DNA of 64,000 nt from Sva-07 sp963698565 (GCA_963698565.1 CAVORH010000002.1:310001-374000); one strand, 5' to 3'; counted from the stretch's first letter, positions 1 through 8,297 are shown. The notes: generated from the letters alone by a model not told the origin. Numbers and translations are program-made.

Positions 1-950
1 GATCAGGTCGAGCGCACGGTCGCGCATCCGGCGTGGTTCGACCAGCAGCACCTTCGCCGACTCGGGCAGGACGTCGGTGAGCAGCAGGTCGTCGTCGACG
101 AGCCACGGCAGCCAGCTCTCCATGCCGTCGAAGTGCACGCCCTCGGCGAGGCGCTCCCACTGCTCGCGGCCCCACGGCTCGGTCGCGACGAGGCGCGGCA
201 GCGCGCTCGCGGACGTCGTCGGTCGGCATCAGCTCGCGGGCGGGGAAGATGATCGACCTCGTCGAGATCGTCGGTGGAGCGCTGGTCGTTGACGCCGAAG
301 CGGGTCAGGCGGTCGACCTCGTCGCCCCAGAGGTCGATGCGGATCGGCGCGTCGGCCGTCGAGGGGAACACGTCGACGATCGCGCCGCGCCGGGCGAATT
401 CGCCACGGTGTTCGACGAGCTCCTCGCGTCGGTAGCCGAACTCGACGAGCTGGCGGCCGAGCGCATCGGGGTCGACCGCGCGGCCACCGAGGGATGCCGG
501 CCGCACGATGATCGGCTCGGTCGTCGTCGCGCCGGGGCCGAGCTTCTGCAGCAGCGCTCGGACGCCGGCGACGATCACGGTGGGGGAGCGTTCGGGGTCG
601 CGCAGGCGCCAGAGGATGTCGAGCCGCTGGCCCATCGTCTCGACGCTGGGGCTGACGCGTTCGAACGGCAGCGTCTCCCAGCCGGGGAAGTGCACGACCT
701 CGCCGGGTGGCAGGAACTGCGCGAGGTCGTCGGCGAGCTGTCCGGCCATCGTGCCGGTCGGGCAGCTGACCACCAGTGGCTTGCGCGTCGACAGCGTGGC
801 GAGTGCGGCGATCGAGATCGGCCGTGCCACTTCGACCACCGCGAGTCGTGCGCCCGGATCCCCGAGTGCCCGGGTGAGCCCCGGCTCGTCGCGCAACAAC
901 GCCGGCAACTCGCCGAGCGGCGCCGTCGCTGCACCCCCGTTCTCGCTCAC
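1..950 (-). CDS. mfd: Transcription-repair coupling factor, N-terminal part (window edge; two frameshifts)
   Basis: This is the N-terminal third of Mfd, the ATP-dependent translocase that removes stalled RNA polymerase and recruits UvrA. The GTG start at 950 lies just behind a GGGGTGG stretch and gives a protein opening VSENGGAATAP. The UvrB-like domain 1 is recognisable: FPGWETLPFERVSPS, the Mfd signature ETMGQRLDILWRL, and RRGAIVDVFPS. The reading frame breaks near 254 (DEV then IIFPARELMPTDDV in another frame) and again near 196, where one extra G restores RLVATEPWGREQWERLAEG. Downstream the protein matches Mfd again to the window edge. Single-base slips in a repair gene that is otherwise conserved look like sequence errors. 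The gene is last in the run prs, DUF559, rplY, pth, mfd, all on the minus strand. Confidence 0.9.
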
Positions 951-963
951 CACCCCACCCCAC

Positions 964-1022
964 CCCCGAAAAATGCCTCGATCTGCGCGCCAGGCGCGAC
1001 GAACGAGGCAGATGTCGGCTGA
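964..1022. repeat. Palindromic element family A, copy 1
   Basis: A roughly 58-bp element opening CCCCGAAAAATGCC and ending GGCAGATGTCGG. The outer arms TGCCTCG and CGAGGCA enclose an inner TGCGCGCC/GGCGCG stem. Read on the minus strand it is a hairpin followed by a TTTTT run, 17 nt after the pth stop, so it can act as an intrinsic terminator for pth. Its head and tail recur in three other copies within 3 kb. Confidence 0.8.
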
Positions 1023-1038
1023 TCGTGGGGGCGTGGAG

Positions 1039-1660
1039 TCATCGGGTGCCGTTGTACCGCTGCATCGCGGCATCCACACCACGGGCCACGATCAACTCGG
1101 CGGCATCGGCGGCGTCCGCGATGCGGATGTCGAGCAGCTCGCGTTCGGACTTCGGCACCTTCGACAACACGTGGCCCTTGCCGACATCCTTGTGCTGGGG
1201 TTTGCCGACGCCGATCCGGATGCGCAGGTAGTCCTGCGTCTTGAGGTGCTGGGTGATCGAGCGCAGGCCGTTGTGCCCTGCGAGACCGCCGCCGGCCTTG
1301 ATCTTGAGCTCGCCGGGCGGCAGGTCGAGTTCGTCCTGGATGACGATGATGCGCTCGGGTGACTCGATCCGATACCGCCGTACGAGCGCGCTGACCGCTT
1401 GGCCCGAATCGTTCATGAACGTGATCGGGAAGGCGAGGACGACGCGTTCGGGACCGGCCGGACCGGTGAGACGGGTCTCGGCGACGAGGGCGTTGTCGCG
1501 ACCGCCCTTCAGCGTGACGCCGTTGCGCTCGGCGAGGAGCCGGACCGCTTCTTCGCCGACGTTGTGGCGCGTGCGGGCGTACTTCTCGCCCGGGTTGCCC
1601 AAGCCCGACGACCAACCAGTCGAACGGCTCACCCTTCCCGACACGCCCGAACAACCCCAC
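1039..1660 (-). CDS. pth: Peptidyl-tRNA hydrolase (one frameshift)
   Basis: Pth recycles tRNA by hydrolysing peptidyl-tRNA released during translation. The GTG start at 1660 follows a GGCGGAG ribosome site and reads MGLFGRVGKGEPFDWLVVGLG. The frame then shifts near 1601, where one extra G lies in CGGGCTTGGGC, and continues NPGEKYARTRHNVGEEAVR. Catalytic-region motifs are present: RHNVG (the His), PITFMNDSGQAV, and DLPPGELKIKAGGGLAGHNG. After correction the length is close to 200 residues, usual for the family. It sits between rplY and mfd as in many Actinobacteria. The slip is in a G-run of an essential gene, so a sequencing error is the likeliest explanation. Confidence 0.9.
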
Positions 1661-1693
1661 CGCTCAGCTCCGCCCCCGAAGCCGCCCACCACA

Positions 1694-1750
1694 CCCCGAA
1701 AAATGCCGGAATCCGGACGCTGAGCGTCCGGATTCCGCAAGATGTCGTGT
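1694..1750. repeat. Palindromic element family A, copy 2
   Basis: Same CCCCGAAAAATGCC head and AGATGTCG tail as copy 1. The middle is a perfect hairpin: CGGAATCCGGACGC at 1707-1720, loop TGA, and the exact reverse complement at 1724-1737. It lies 12 nt behind the rplY stop. On the minus strand the stem is followed by a T-run, as in an intrinsic terminator. Confidence 0.8.
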
Positions 1751-1761
1751 GGGGGATGGGG

Positions 1762-2421
1762 TCACTCGCCGTCGGAGTCGGCCGACGCATCGGCCTCACC
1801 CTCGGCGGCCTCGCTCTCGGCAGCGGCCTCTTCTGCGGCGGCTTCCTCGGCGTCGAGCACCGGGGTGCGCATCGTGAGCACGGTGACGACCGGAGCGTCG
1901 GCTTCGGCTTCGGCGACGACACCCGACGGCAGCGGGATGTCCTCGACACGGATGACCGTGTCCATCGTCATCTCCGAGACGTCGATCGTGACACCGTCGG
2001 GGATGTTGCGCGGCGTGGTGCGCACTTCCAGCTCCTGCATCGCGAGGTCGACCAGTCCACCGTTGGCGGACACGTCCTTGGCTTCGCCCTCGAGGTGGAT
2101 CGGGATCGACACCACGATCTCCTCGTTGAGGTTCACCTGGATGAAGTCGATGTGCTGCACGGAACGCTTGACGGGATGGCGCTGGATGTCCTTGATCAGC
2201 GACGGGTAGACGGTGCCGTCGACGGTCAGGTCGAGGATCGTGTTCATGCCCGCTGCGCCCGACAGCGCCTGGCGCAGCTCGCGGCGATCGACCGAGACGG
2301 CGATGGGATCCATCCCGTGGCCGTAGACGACCGCGGGGATCTTGCCCTCGGTGCGCAGACGACGAGCGTCGGAGCTTCCGGCGCGGCGTCCGGTTTCGGC
2401 TTGGAGAACGGTCTCAGTCAT
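1762..2421 (-). CDS. rplY: 50S ribosomal protein L25/general stress protein Ctc
   Basis: Long-form L25 (TL5/Ctc type, 219 residues), which binds 5S rRNA in the large subunit. The N-terminal L25 domain (about 1-95) contains GSSDARRLRTEGKIPAVVYG and HIDFIQVNL; the C-terminal TL5-type beta domain (about 100-185) contains RTTPRNIPDGVTIDVS. The last 30 residues are an Ala/Glu/Asp-rich acidic tail (EEAAAEEAAAE), common in actinobacterial forms. The ATG is at 2421. It is co-oriented with pth downstream but separated by a terminator-like hairpin. Confidence 0.95.
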   Translation of the reverse strand: MTETVLQAETGRRAGSSDARRLRTEGKIPAVVYGHGMDPIAVSVDRRELRQALSGAAGMNTILDLTVDGTVYPSLIKDIQRHPVKRSVQHIDFIQVNLNEEIVVSIPIHLEGEAKDVSANGGLVDLAMQELEVRTTPRNIPDGVTIDVSEMTMDTVIRVEDIPLPSGVVAEAEADAPVVTVLTMRTPVLDAEEAAAEEAAAESEAAEGEADASADSDGE

Positions 2422-2545
2422 GGTTTTCGGCTTCCATCAGATCTCGTGGCGACGCCTCCAGATCGGGCGCCGGTCGTTACAGCAGCACTTGAATCTATCG
2501 GTCCCGCCCGCCATCCCCTCCCGCCGCCCCCGGGGGTCGCCCCTG

Positions 2546-2606
2546 TCGGAAAAATGCCTGGAGGTGCGCGTCGAGCGCGCCGGTCGGGGCATTTTTCAGA
2601 TGTCGG
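2546..2606. repeat. Palindromic element family A, copy 3 (overlaps a stop codon)
   Basis: The most symmetrical family A copy: CGGAAAAATGCC at 2547-2558 mirrors GGCATTTTTCAG at 2588-2599, with GCGCG arms in the centre, followed by the AGATGTCGGC tail. The stop codon of the neighbouring DUF559 gene (TGA, 2598-2596 on the minus strand) lies inside the element, so the last residues RSADI are encoded by it. Confidence 0.75.
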
Positions 2607-3517
2607 CGGAGCGGCGGGCGTGGATGCGGGCGACCTGACGGCTGGCGGCGGGGAGATCGTTGCGCATCGTCTCGTCGAAGCGCACCACCATCCAACCGAC
2701 CTCGGCACAGGCCCGGTCGCGATCTTGATCCTTGCGCTGGGCATCGTCGCCCCCGTGGAACCACGACGCGCCAGGCTCGACCGCAAGTCTGATGGCGGGC
2801 CAAGCGATGTCGAGATGGATCGTCTCGCCGGATGGGATGACCAGCGGGTGCTGTCGTTCGGGGCGAGGCAGGCCGAGCCGTTCGAGATGTTCGATGAGAA
2901 CTCGTTCCAAGTTGCTCTGCGCCGGACGGCGCTGATCCGTTGCGCGCGCGAGCCAGCGTTCAAGTCGTGGCGACGCCGTCCTTGCCGCGGCATCGATGTC
3001 GCTCGAGATAGCCGGAAGCGACGTGCGGCGTGATCAACCCGAGATGCCACGCATCTTCGGCGGCGCGCTCGAACCGGTGCTGGTTGAACGCTGCGGCAAG
3101 TCCGAACAGCATCCGCATCGGCGAGACGAGCCGGAACCCATCGCGTTCGAGCGAGTCGCTGTCCGACCAGTCGGTTCGGTGCATGTCGATCCAACTCGGG
3201 ACACTTCGGCGGAACGTCGATGGCACGGTGACGTGGATCGTGGCGGTGGGCATGTTGCGGAGCCCGACGATTCGTCCCGCCGTCCAACCGCTCAGGAGAC
3301 CCAGATCGCCGACACGCAGCTGTGTGGCCATGGCGCGGCTGTTGAACGAGACCGGCGTCGAGACGATGCGCACCACACCGGTCGCGACGTCGTCGATCAG
3401 TCCGCGGCGTCGAGCCCGGTGCGCCATCGAACGCGAGACACCGAGTTCGGTGAGCTGCGAAATCGACGCAACGCCGTGTTGACGGCTGAAGAGATCGAGG
3501 ACATCCCGTGTCATCAC
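2596..3517 (-). CDS. DUF559/AbiEi-type winged-helix plus nuclease-like protein (one frameshift)
   Basis: The N-terminal half (about 1-60) reads like an AbiEi-type winged helix: LFSRQHGVASISQLTELGVSR and then an arginine-rich helix MAHRARRRGLI. A middle domain follows (IHVTVPSTFRRS). The C-terminal part resembles DUF559, a Vsr/PD-(D/E)XK-like fold, with IHLDIAWPAIRLAVEPG and DRACAEVGWMVVRFDE. The frame shifts near 3003: YLE must continue as DIDAAARTASPRLERWLARA, which runs in frame to the end. Function is unknown; the family is abundant in Actinobacteria and is often listed near defence or mobile genes. It interrupts the otherwise conserved prs-rplY order and lies between two family A elements in opposite orientation. 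A second, diverged relative is at 18525-19433. Confidence 0.75.
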
Positions 3518-3558
3518 ACCACAGGAGTGGGCCCACGGCGCTGCGGTTCGGAAGCAAC

Positions 3559-3616
3559 CTCCGAAATCTGCCCGGAATGTCGCGCTCAGCGCGCCAATCC
3601 AGGCATTTTTCGGGGT
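3559..3616. repeat. Palindromic element family A, copy 4 (inverted)
   Basis: Family A in the opposite orientation to the other three copies: the plus strand reads CCGAAATCTGCCCGG, then CGCGCTCAGCGCGCC, then CCAGGCATTTTTCGGGG. It lies 37 nt behind the prs stop, but here the T-run is on the plus strand, so it does not look like a simple prs terminator. Confidence 0.75.
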
Positions 3617-3652
3617 GGGTGGGGGGTGTGGGGGTCGGCGGGACGGGTGGGG

Positions 3653-4642
3653 TCAGGCGAGGTTTTCGCCGTCGAAGATGTCGCTGACGCTGGTGTCGTC
3701 GAAGACGGCGCCGAGGGCCTCGGCGATCAGCGGGGCGACCGACAGCACCTCGATCTTGTCGAGTTGCTTCTCGGGGGGGAGCGGCAGGGTGTTCGTGAGC
3801 ACGATCCGGCTGAGCGGGGCGTTCTTGAGCCGGTCGATCGCCGGGCCCGACAGCACGCCGTGCGTCGCCATCGCCCACACCTCGCTGGCGCCGCGCTCGA
3901 CCAGCAGTTCGGCGGCGGCGCAGATCGTGCCGGCGGTGTCGATCATGTCGTCGGTGAGCACGCACAGACGGCCCTCGACGTCGCCCATCACCTCGGCGGC
4001 CTCCGCGACGTTGGTGGAGCCCTTCGGCCGCCGCTTGTAGATGAACGCCAGGTCGGCGCCGATGTCGACGAGGTGCTGGGCCATGCGCTCGGCCACCTTG
4101 ATGCGCCCGGCGTCGGGCGACACGATCACCGGCTCGGTGGCGTGCTGGCGCACGTAGGCCTCGAGCACCGGCATCGCCGTGAGGTGATCGACCGGACCTT
4201 CGAAGAACCCCTGGATCTGGCCTGAGTGCAGGTCGATCGAGATCATCCGCTTGGCGCCTGCGGCCTTGAACATGTCGGCGATCAGCCGGGCGGTGATCGG
4301 TTCGCGCCCCTCGGCCTTGCGGTCCTGACGGGCGTAGCCGTAGAACGGGCAGACGGCCGTGATGCGCTTCGCCGAGGCGCGGTAGGCGGCGTCGATCATG
4401 ATCAGGTGTTCCATGAGCGAGTCGTTGACCGAGTGGTCGTCGACGCCGTAGTGGCTCTGGATCACGAACACGTCGGAGCCGCGGATCGATTCGCCGAAGC
4501 GGCACCGGACCTCGCCGTTGGCGAACTCGACCAGGTTGTCGTGACCCAACTCGATGTTGAGGTGCGTCGCCACCTCCTGCGCCAGCTCAGGATGGGTGCG
4601 ACCCGAGTACAGGGCGAGCCGCTTGGTCGTGACCTTCTCCAT
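3653..4642 (-). CDS. prs: Ribose-phosphate pyrophosphokinase
   Basis: Makes PRPP from ribose-5-phosphate and ATP for nucleotide, histidine and tryptophan synthesis. At 329 residues it is full length. Visible landmarks: the flexible-loop region FYGYARQDRKAEGREP (about 100-115), the metal and ribose-phosphate site IDLHSGQIQGFF (136-147), SPDAGRIKVAERMA (175-188), and the PRPP-binding motif LTDDMIDTAGT (229-239). The ATG at 4642 has purine-rich sequence upstream. It lies 51 nt behind glmU on the same strand, the standard glmU-prs pairing. Confidence 0.97.
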   Translation of the reverse strand: MEKVTTKRLALYSGRTHPELAQEVATHLNIELGHDNLVEFANGEVRCRFGESIRGSDVFVIQSHYGVDDHSVNDSLMEHLIMIDAAYRASAKRITAVCPFYGYARQDRKAEGREPITARLIADMFKAAGAKRMISIDLHSGQIQGFFEGPVDHLTAMPVLEAYVRQHATEPVIVSPDAGRIKVAERMAQHLVDIGADLAFIYKRRPKGSTNVAEAAEVMGDVEGRLCVLTDDMIDTAGTICAAAELLVERGASEVWAMATHGVLSGPAIDRLKNAPLSRIVLTNTLPLPPEKQLDKIEVLSVAPLIAEALGAVFDDTSVSDIFDGENLA

Positions 4643-4693
4643 GAGCAGTGACGTCCTCCCCGACGTTGTGGCGTCGACTTCGTTGGTCCGCAG

Positions 4694-5779
4694 TCAGCCG
4701 ACGGGTGCAGTGTAGAACGCCCCGGTGGTTGCGCCCGCAGCGACTGCACTTCCGACCGGCAGATGGGCGTAGGGCCCGACGACCGCGCCGGGTCCGATCT
4801 CGGCGTCGTGGCCCACGGTGTGCTCCACGATCGCTCCGTTGCCGACCGCGCAGTCGTCGAGGCGGGTGTCGGGGCCGATGTCGCAGCCGTCACCGATCGC
4901 CGTGGAACCCTGCAGGATCGTGCCCGGATACAGGGTGACGTCGCGGCCGATCGTGACCGTGACGTCGACGAAGGTCTGGCGTGGGTCGAGCATCGTGACG
5001 CCGCTCAGCAGCCAGAACCGGTTGGTGCGCGAGCGCAGCTCGCGTTCGGCGAGCGCGAGTTGCCAGCGGTCGTTGACGCCCTGGGTCTCGCCCTCGGGCG
5101 CCTGGACGCAGCCGATCCGATGGCCCATCGCGGCGAGCACCGACACGACGTCGGTGAGGTAGTACTCGCCCTGGGCGTTGTCGGTGGTGAGCTTGCGGAG
5201 GGCGGGGCCGAGGAGGTCGCGGCGGAAGGCGTAGATCGAGGTGCACACCTCCTTGACGTCGAGTTCGTCGGGGGCGGCGTCGCGGTGCTCGACGATGCGG
5301 GCGGCCTGGCCGTCGGCCTTGCGGATCACGCGGCCGTAGCCGGTGGGGTCCGCCATCACGCTGGTGAGCAGCGTGGCGGCGTTGCCGCACTCGACGTGGA
5401 CGTCGACGAGTTCGCGCAGGGTCTCGGGGCGCAGCAGCGGCGTGTCGCCGGGGAGGACGAGGATCGTCGACTCCTCGTCGTAGTCGTCGCCGGACAGCGC
5501 GGTCATTCCGATGGCGGCGGCGTCGCCGGTGCCGTTCTGTTCGAGCTGTTCGACGAAGGCGACGTTGGCCCAGCCGGGCGCCATCTGCTGCACCTTCTTG
5601 GTGACCTGTTCGGCTCCGTGGCCGACCACGATCGCCGTCCGTTCGGGGTGCACCGCTTCGAGGGCGTGGATCACGTGGAGGACCATCGCTCGCCCACAGA
5701 TCAGGTGCAGTGGTTTGGGACGGCTCGACTTCATCCGGGTGCCTTCTCCGGCGGCGAGCACGATCGCTGAAACGCTCAT
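4694..5779 (-). CDS. glmU: GlmU-type UDP-GlcNAc pyrophosphorylase with short left-handed beta-helix
   Basis: The N-terminal nucleotidyltransferase domain is complete: LAAGEGTRM (8-16), EQNGTGDA, LPGDTPLL, and the YGRVIR and NDRWQLA regions. It converts GlcNAc-1-P and UTP to UDP-GlcNAc. The beta-helix starts (DVTVTIGRDVTLYPGTILQG) but the protein stops after GPYAHLPVGSAVAAG at 361 residues, about 100 short of bifunctional GlmU. The acetyltransferase core with the catalytic His and the NYDG loop is missing. The ATG at 5779 was chosen because MSVSAIVLAAGEG is the conserved beginning. tRNA-Gln lies immediately upstream, 3 nt away, so the two may share a transcript. The short form may be a lineage trait; no frameshift is visible at the end. 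Confidence 0.9.
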   Translation of the reverse strand: MSVSAIVLAAGEGTRMKSSRPKPLHLICGRAMVLHVIHALEAVHPERTAIVVGHGAEQVTKKVQQMAPGWANVAFVEQLEQNGTGDAAAIGMTALSGDDYDEESTILVLPGDTPLLRPETLRELVDVHVECGNAATLLTSVMADPTGYGRVIRKADGQAARIVEHRDAAPDELDVKEVCTSIYAFRRDLLGPALRKLTTDNAQGEYYLTDVVSVLAAMGHRIGCVQAPEGETQGVNDRWQLALAERELRSRTNRFWLLSGVTMLDPRQTFVDVTVTIGRDVTLYPGTILQGSTAIGDGCDIGPDTRLDDCAVGNGAIVEHTVGHDAEIGPGAVVGPYAHLPVGSAVAAGATTGAFYTAPVG

Positions 5780-5782
5780 GGG

Positions 5783-5853
5783 CTCCGGGGAGAGGATTCG
5801 AACCCCTACACGCGGCACCAAAAACCGCTGTCCTACCATTAGACGACCCCGGA
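5783..5853 (-). tRNA. tRNA-Gln (anticodon TTG)
   Basis: A cloverleaf folds on the minus strand: acceptor TCCGGGG/CCCCGGA with discriminator G, D-arm with AATGGTAGGAC, anticodon stem GCGGT/GCCGC around loop TTTTGGT (anticodon TTG), and T-loop GGTTCGAATCC. CCA is not encoded; the genome continues CCC. It lies directly upstream of glmU on the same strand. Confidence 0.95.
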
Positions 5854-5949
5854 CTGGCCACGGATCGACCGCCGTCTCCGGCGAAAGTCCGCTCGTTCAC
5901 CGTACCTCGCGTGGCAGGGCTTGCCACGGCCGATAGCGTGGCGTGCCTT

Positions 5950-6042
5950 ATGGGTTCTCTGATCAAGAAGCGCCGCAAGCGCATGCGGAAGAAGAAGCAC
6001 AAGAAGATGCTCCGCCGCACGCGTCACCAGCGTCGCAAATAG
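5950..6042 (+). CDS. 30S ribosomal protein bS22
   Basis: A 30-residue, extremely basic protein beginning MGSLIKKRRKRMRKKKHKK and ending RRTRHQRRK. It closely resembles the mycobacterial small-subunit protein bS22 (AURKAIP1/COX24-like, MGSVIKKRRKRM-type), which lies at the small-subunit surface of actinobacterial ribosomes. A TAGCGT box at 5934-5939 stands 10 nt before the ATG, so the mRNA may have almost no leader. It is divergent from tRNA-Gln and convergent with ispE. Confidence 0.9.
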   Translation: MGSLIKKRRKRMRKKKHKKMLRRTRHQRRK

Positions 6043-6064
6043 CACTCTCGTCCGCCGGAGTGCG

Positions 6065-6082
6065 CCTGGGGTCAGCCCCCTG
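6065..6082. terminator. Short GGGG-TCAG-CCCC hairpin between bS22 and ispE
   Basis: CTGGGGTCAGCCCCC forms a small stem-loop 23 nt behind the bS22 stop and overlaps the ispE stop codon (TCA on the plus strand). The genes converge here, so it may end both transcripts. There is no clear T-run; confidence is limited. Confidence 0.45.
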
Positions 6083-6881
6083 CTGCAAGTCCGGCCGCCA
6101 CGTCCATCGGCACGGTTCGTGCCACGACCACCGTTGCGCCCTCGTCGACCAGATCGGCGAGGGCGTTGCCATGTTCGCCCTCGGTGAACCAGGTCGCGCC
6201 ACTGCCGGCGAGCACCGGGGCCGTGCCGACGCGTTCGCCGATCAGGTCGCGCCATCGCGCCAACCGGGGCTCGACCAGGATCGCTGCGGCTTCGAGATCG
6301 TTCGGGCCGGTGGACGTCGGGCCCCCGAGGTCGTCCCAGGCGCGGTAGGCCGCCGGCGTGCTCACGGCGAGCGGCGGGATCACGAGCGTGACGATCAGGT
6401 CGAGATGGGGGAGCGGTTCGAGCACCTCGCCGATGCCGCGCACGATCGCTCGACCGCCGACGAGACAGAACGGGATGTCGGCGCCGAGGCGCGAGGCGGC
6501 CACGAGCGCCTGCTCGTCCCCGTCCGGGGCGGGCGCGGTGAATCCTGCCCATCGCAGGATCGCGGCGGCGTCCGTGGAGCCGCCGCCCAGGCCGCCGCCG
6601 TGCGGGATCCGCTTGTCGATGACGACGCCGGCTCGTCGGTCGGCGAGCCGGAGCGCCTTGGCCACGAGGTTGGATTCGTCGAGCGGCATGCCCGCGGCGA
6701 ACGGTCCGCGGGCGGCGAGGCCGGAACCGTCGGGGGCGATCGTGAGCACGTCGTGCAGGTCGAGGCTCACCATCTCTGCCTCGATCAGGTGGTAGCCGTC
6801 GTCGCGGACGCCGGTGATCCGCAGCGTGCGCGTGAGTTTGGCGTGCGCCCGCCGCCTGGCGGGCGCGTCGGTGGCTCCCAT
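6072..6881 (-). CDS. ispE: 4-diphosphocytidyl-2-C-methyl-D-erythritol kinase
   Basis: Phosphorylates CDP-ME in the non-mevalonate (MEP) isoprenoid pathway. It is a GHMP kinase of 269 residues: the N-terminal strand RRAHAKLTRTLRITG and DGYHLIEAEMVSLDL, and the ATP-binding loop PHGGGLGGGSTDAAA (about 93-107) followed by the LGADIPFCLVGG region. The C-terminal GHMP segment includes AGSGATWF. The usual AKINL near the start appears as AKLTRTL, a modest departure. It is the last gene of the metG-tatD-(RlpA-like)-rsmA-ispE run, 10 nt behind rsmA, a spacing that suggests co-transcription. Confidence 0.93.
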   Translation of the reverse strand: MGATDAPARRRAHAKLTRTLRITGVRDDGYHLIEAEMVSLDLHDVLTIAPDGSGLAARGPFAAGMPLDESNLVAKALRLADRRAGVVIDKRIPHGGGLGGGSTDAAAILRWAGFTAPAPDGDEQALVAASRLGADIPFCLVGGRAIVRGIGEVLEPLPHLDLIVTLVIPPLAVSTPAAYRAWDDLGGPTSTGPNDLEAAAILVEPRLARWRDLIGERVGTAPVLAGSGATWFTEGEHGNALADLVDEGATVVVARTVPMDVAAGLAAGG

Positions 6882-6891
6882 GGCGGCGACG

Positions 6892-7785
6892 CTAGTGCGA
6901 GGCGCCGGCGCCGGTCGGGCTGCCGCTGTCCGCCGCGAGCTGGGCGTCGGTGAGGCGGCACCAGGCCGCGACGTCGAGCTCCTCGGGTCGTGCGGTCGGG
7001 CTGATGTCGGCGGCTTCGAACGTGTCGGGCGCGACGATGCCGGCCAGCGACCGGCGCAGCATCTTGCGGCGTTGCCCGAACGCGGTGCGGACGAGGCCGA
7101 ACAGCGCGTCCGGGTCGGTGTGGGGCGGTTCGTGCCGGGTGATCTCCACCAGCGCCGACTCGACGTTGGGGCGGGGCACGAACACCGATGCCGGGACGTG
7201 CCCGACGATCTTGGCGTCGCCCCAGTAGGCCGCCTTGACGCTGACCGCTCCGTACGCCGACGTGCGGGGACGGGCGGCGAAGCGTTCGGCTGCCTCGCGC
7301 TGCACCATCACCAGCATCCGGTCGATCTCGGGGACCTGGTCGAGCAGGTCGCAGATCAGCGGCGTCGCCACGTTGTACGGCAGGTTGGCCACGAGCATCC
7401 ACGGCGAGCGATCACGGATCGGAGCGACCCCGCCGGCTGCCGCGTCGGTCGGGGCGTCGAGCAACGCGTGCCAGTCGAGGGTCATCGCGTCGCCTTCGAC
7501 CACCGTGACGTTGGCGCGCTCGGCGACCACTCGGCGCAGGATCGGCACCACGCCGCGGTCGACCTCGATCGCCGTCACCTCCGCGTCGGTGTCGGCGAGC
7601 GCGAGCGTGAGCGAGCCGAGGCCCGCTCCGATCTCGACCACCCGATCGCCGGGACCGACGCGGGCGAGCGCGGCGATGCGGCGCACCGTGTTGGGGTCGG
7701 CGACGAAGTTCTGTCCGAGGTCGCGGCGTGGAGCGAGCGCCGCGGTGTCGAGGAGTTCGCGTATCGCCGGCCGCGAGTGGGTCAC
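6892..7785 (-). CDS. rsmA: 16S rRNA (adenine1518/1519-N6,N6)-dimethyltransferase
   Basis: KsgA/RsmA dimethylates two adjacent adenosines in helix 45 of 16S rRNA during small-subunit maturation. The Rossmann methyltransferase motifs are clear: LGQNFVADPN (23-32), VVEIGAGLGSLT (SAM site), AIEVDRG, VEGDAMTLDW and the catalytic NLPYNVATPLI. The C-terminal helical domain contains FGQRRKMLRRSL. It has 297 residues; its start overlaps the stop of the upstream RlpA-like gene by 4 nt, evidence for translational coupling. Confidence 0.95.
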   Translation of the reverse strand: MTHSRPAIRELLDTAALAPRRDLGQNFVADPNTVRRIAALARVGPGDRVVEIGAGLGSLTLALADTDAEVTAIEVDRGVVPILRRVVAERANVTVVEGDAMTLDWHALLDAPTDAAAGGVAPIRDRSPWMLVANLPYNVATPLICDLLDQVPEIDRMLVMVQREAAERFAARPRTSAYGAVSVKAAYWGDAKIVGHVPASVFVPRPNVESALVEITRHEPPHTDPDALFGLVRTAFGQRRKMLRRSLAGIVAPDTFEAADISPTARPEELDVAAWCRLTDAQLAADSGSPTGAGASH

Positions 7786-8297
7786 CGACGGATCTCGACC
7801 GGGATCGGGGAGTCGGTGAGGTCGGCGAGCTCGGCGAACAGGTCGGGATGCAGGACCAGCACATCGGCTGCACCGCTCGGTGCGAGCCGTGCAGTGCAGC
7901 TGACGGAGCGGTTGTTGTCGAGGTTGACCACGACGATGTCGGCGCCCTGGTTGACGCCAGGTGCGGTGCAGCTGGTCGGCGAGCCGACGTCGCTGCGGAA
8001 GACGGCCTTCGTGGTGATCCGTTCGAGCTGCGGTTGAACGGGCACGGCGATCTCGGCGAGCCCGGCTCCGACCTGACCGGACGGCCCGTCGAGGAACACC
8101 GGCGCGTCGGCCGGGTCGTCAACGGGTACGGCGTCGTCGGCTTCCGCGCCGGTCGAGCCGCTGTCGACGGCGAGGCCCGCGGTGGCGACGCTCGGCGCGC
8201 CGTCGTCCTGGTTGGCCCACCACAATGCCGGGAGCGCCACGAGGGTCAGTGCCGTTGCCAGCAGGAAGCGGCGGCGGTCGGAGTCGGTGAGTGCCAT
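7782..8297 (-). CDS. Membrane-anchored protein with RlpA-like double-psi beta-barrel
   Basis: 171 residues with an N-terminal membrane anchor (RRRFLLATALTLVALPALWWA, about 9-28), a low-complexity Ala/Asp linker, and a C-terminal domain of about 85 residues. That domain, from RITTKAVFRSDVG through GADIVVVNLDNNRSVSC to VLHPDLFAELADLTDSPIPVEI, follows the pattern of an RlpA-like barrel (GTRVKVTNLxNGKSV, then IDLSxxAF and IPVRI). The RlpA catalytic Asp in the NDRGP motif is not evident, so lytic activity is doubtful. It occupies the position where many Actinobacteria keep rpfB, between tatD and ksgA, so a cell-wall role is plausible. Family assignment is by pattern only. Confidence 0.6.
   Translation of the reverse strand: MALTDSDRRRFLLATALTLVALPALWWANQDDGAPSVATAGLAVDSGSTGAEADDAVPVDDPADAPVFLDGPSGQVGAGLAEIAVPVQPQLERITTKAVFRSDVGSPTSCTAPGVNQGADIVVVNLDNNRSVSCTARLAPSGAADVLVLHPDLFAELADLTDSPIPVEIRR

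Noticed and set aside
2418..4505. Long minus-strand open frame covering DUF559 and prs
   Set aside because: The other frame encodes textbook Prs; this one is arginine-rich nonsense crossing a palindrome.
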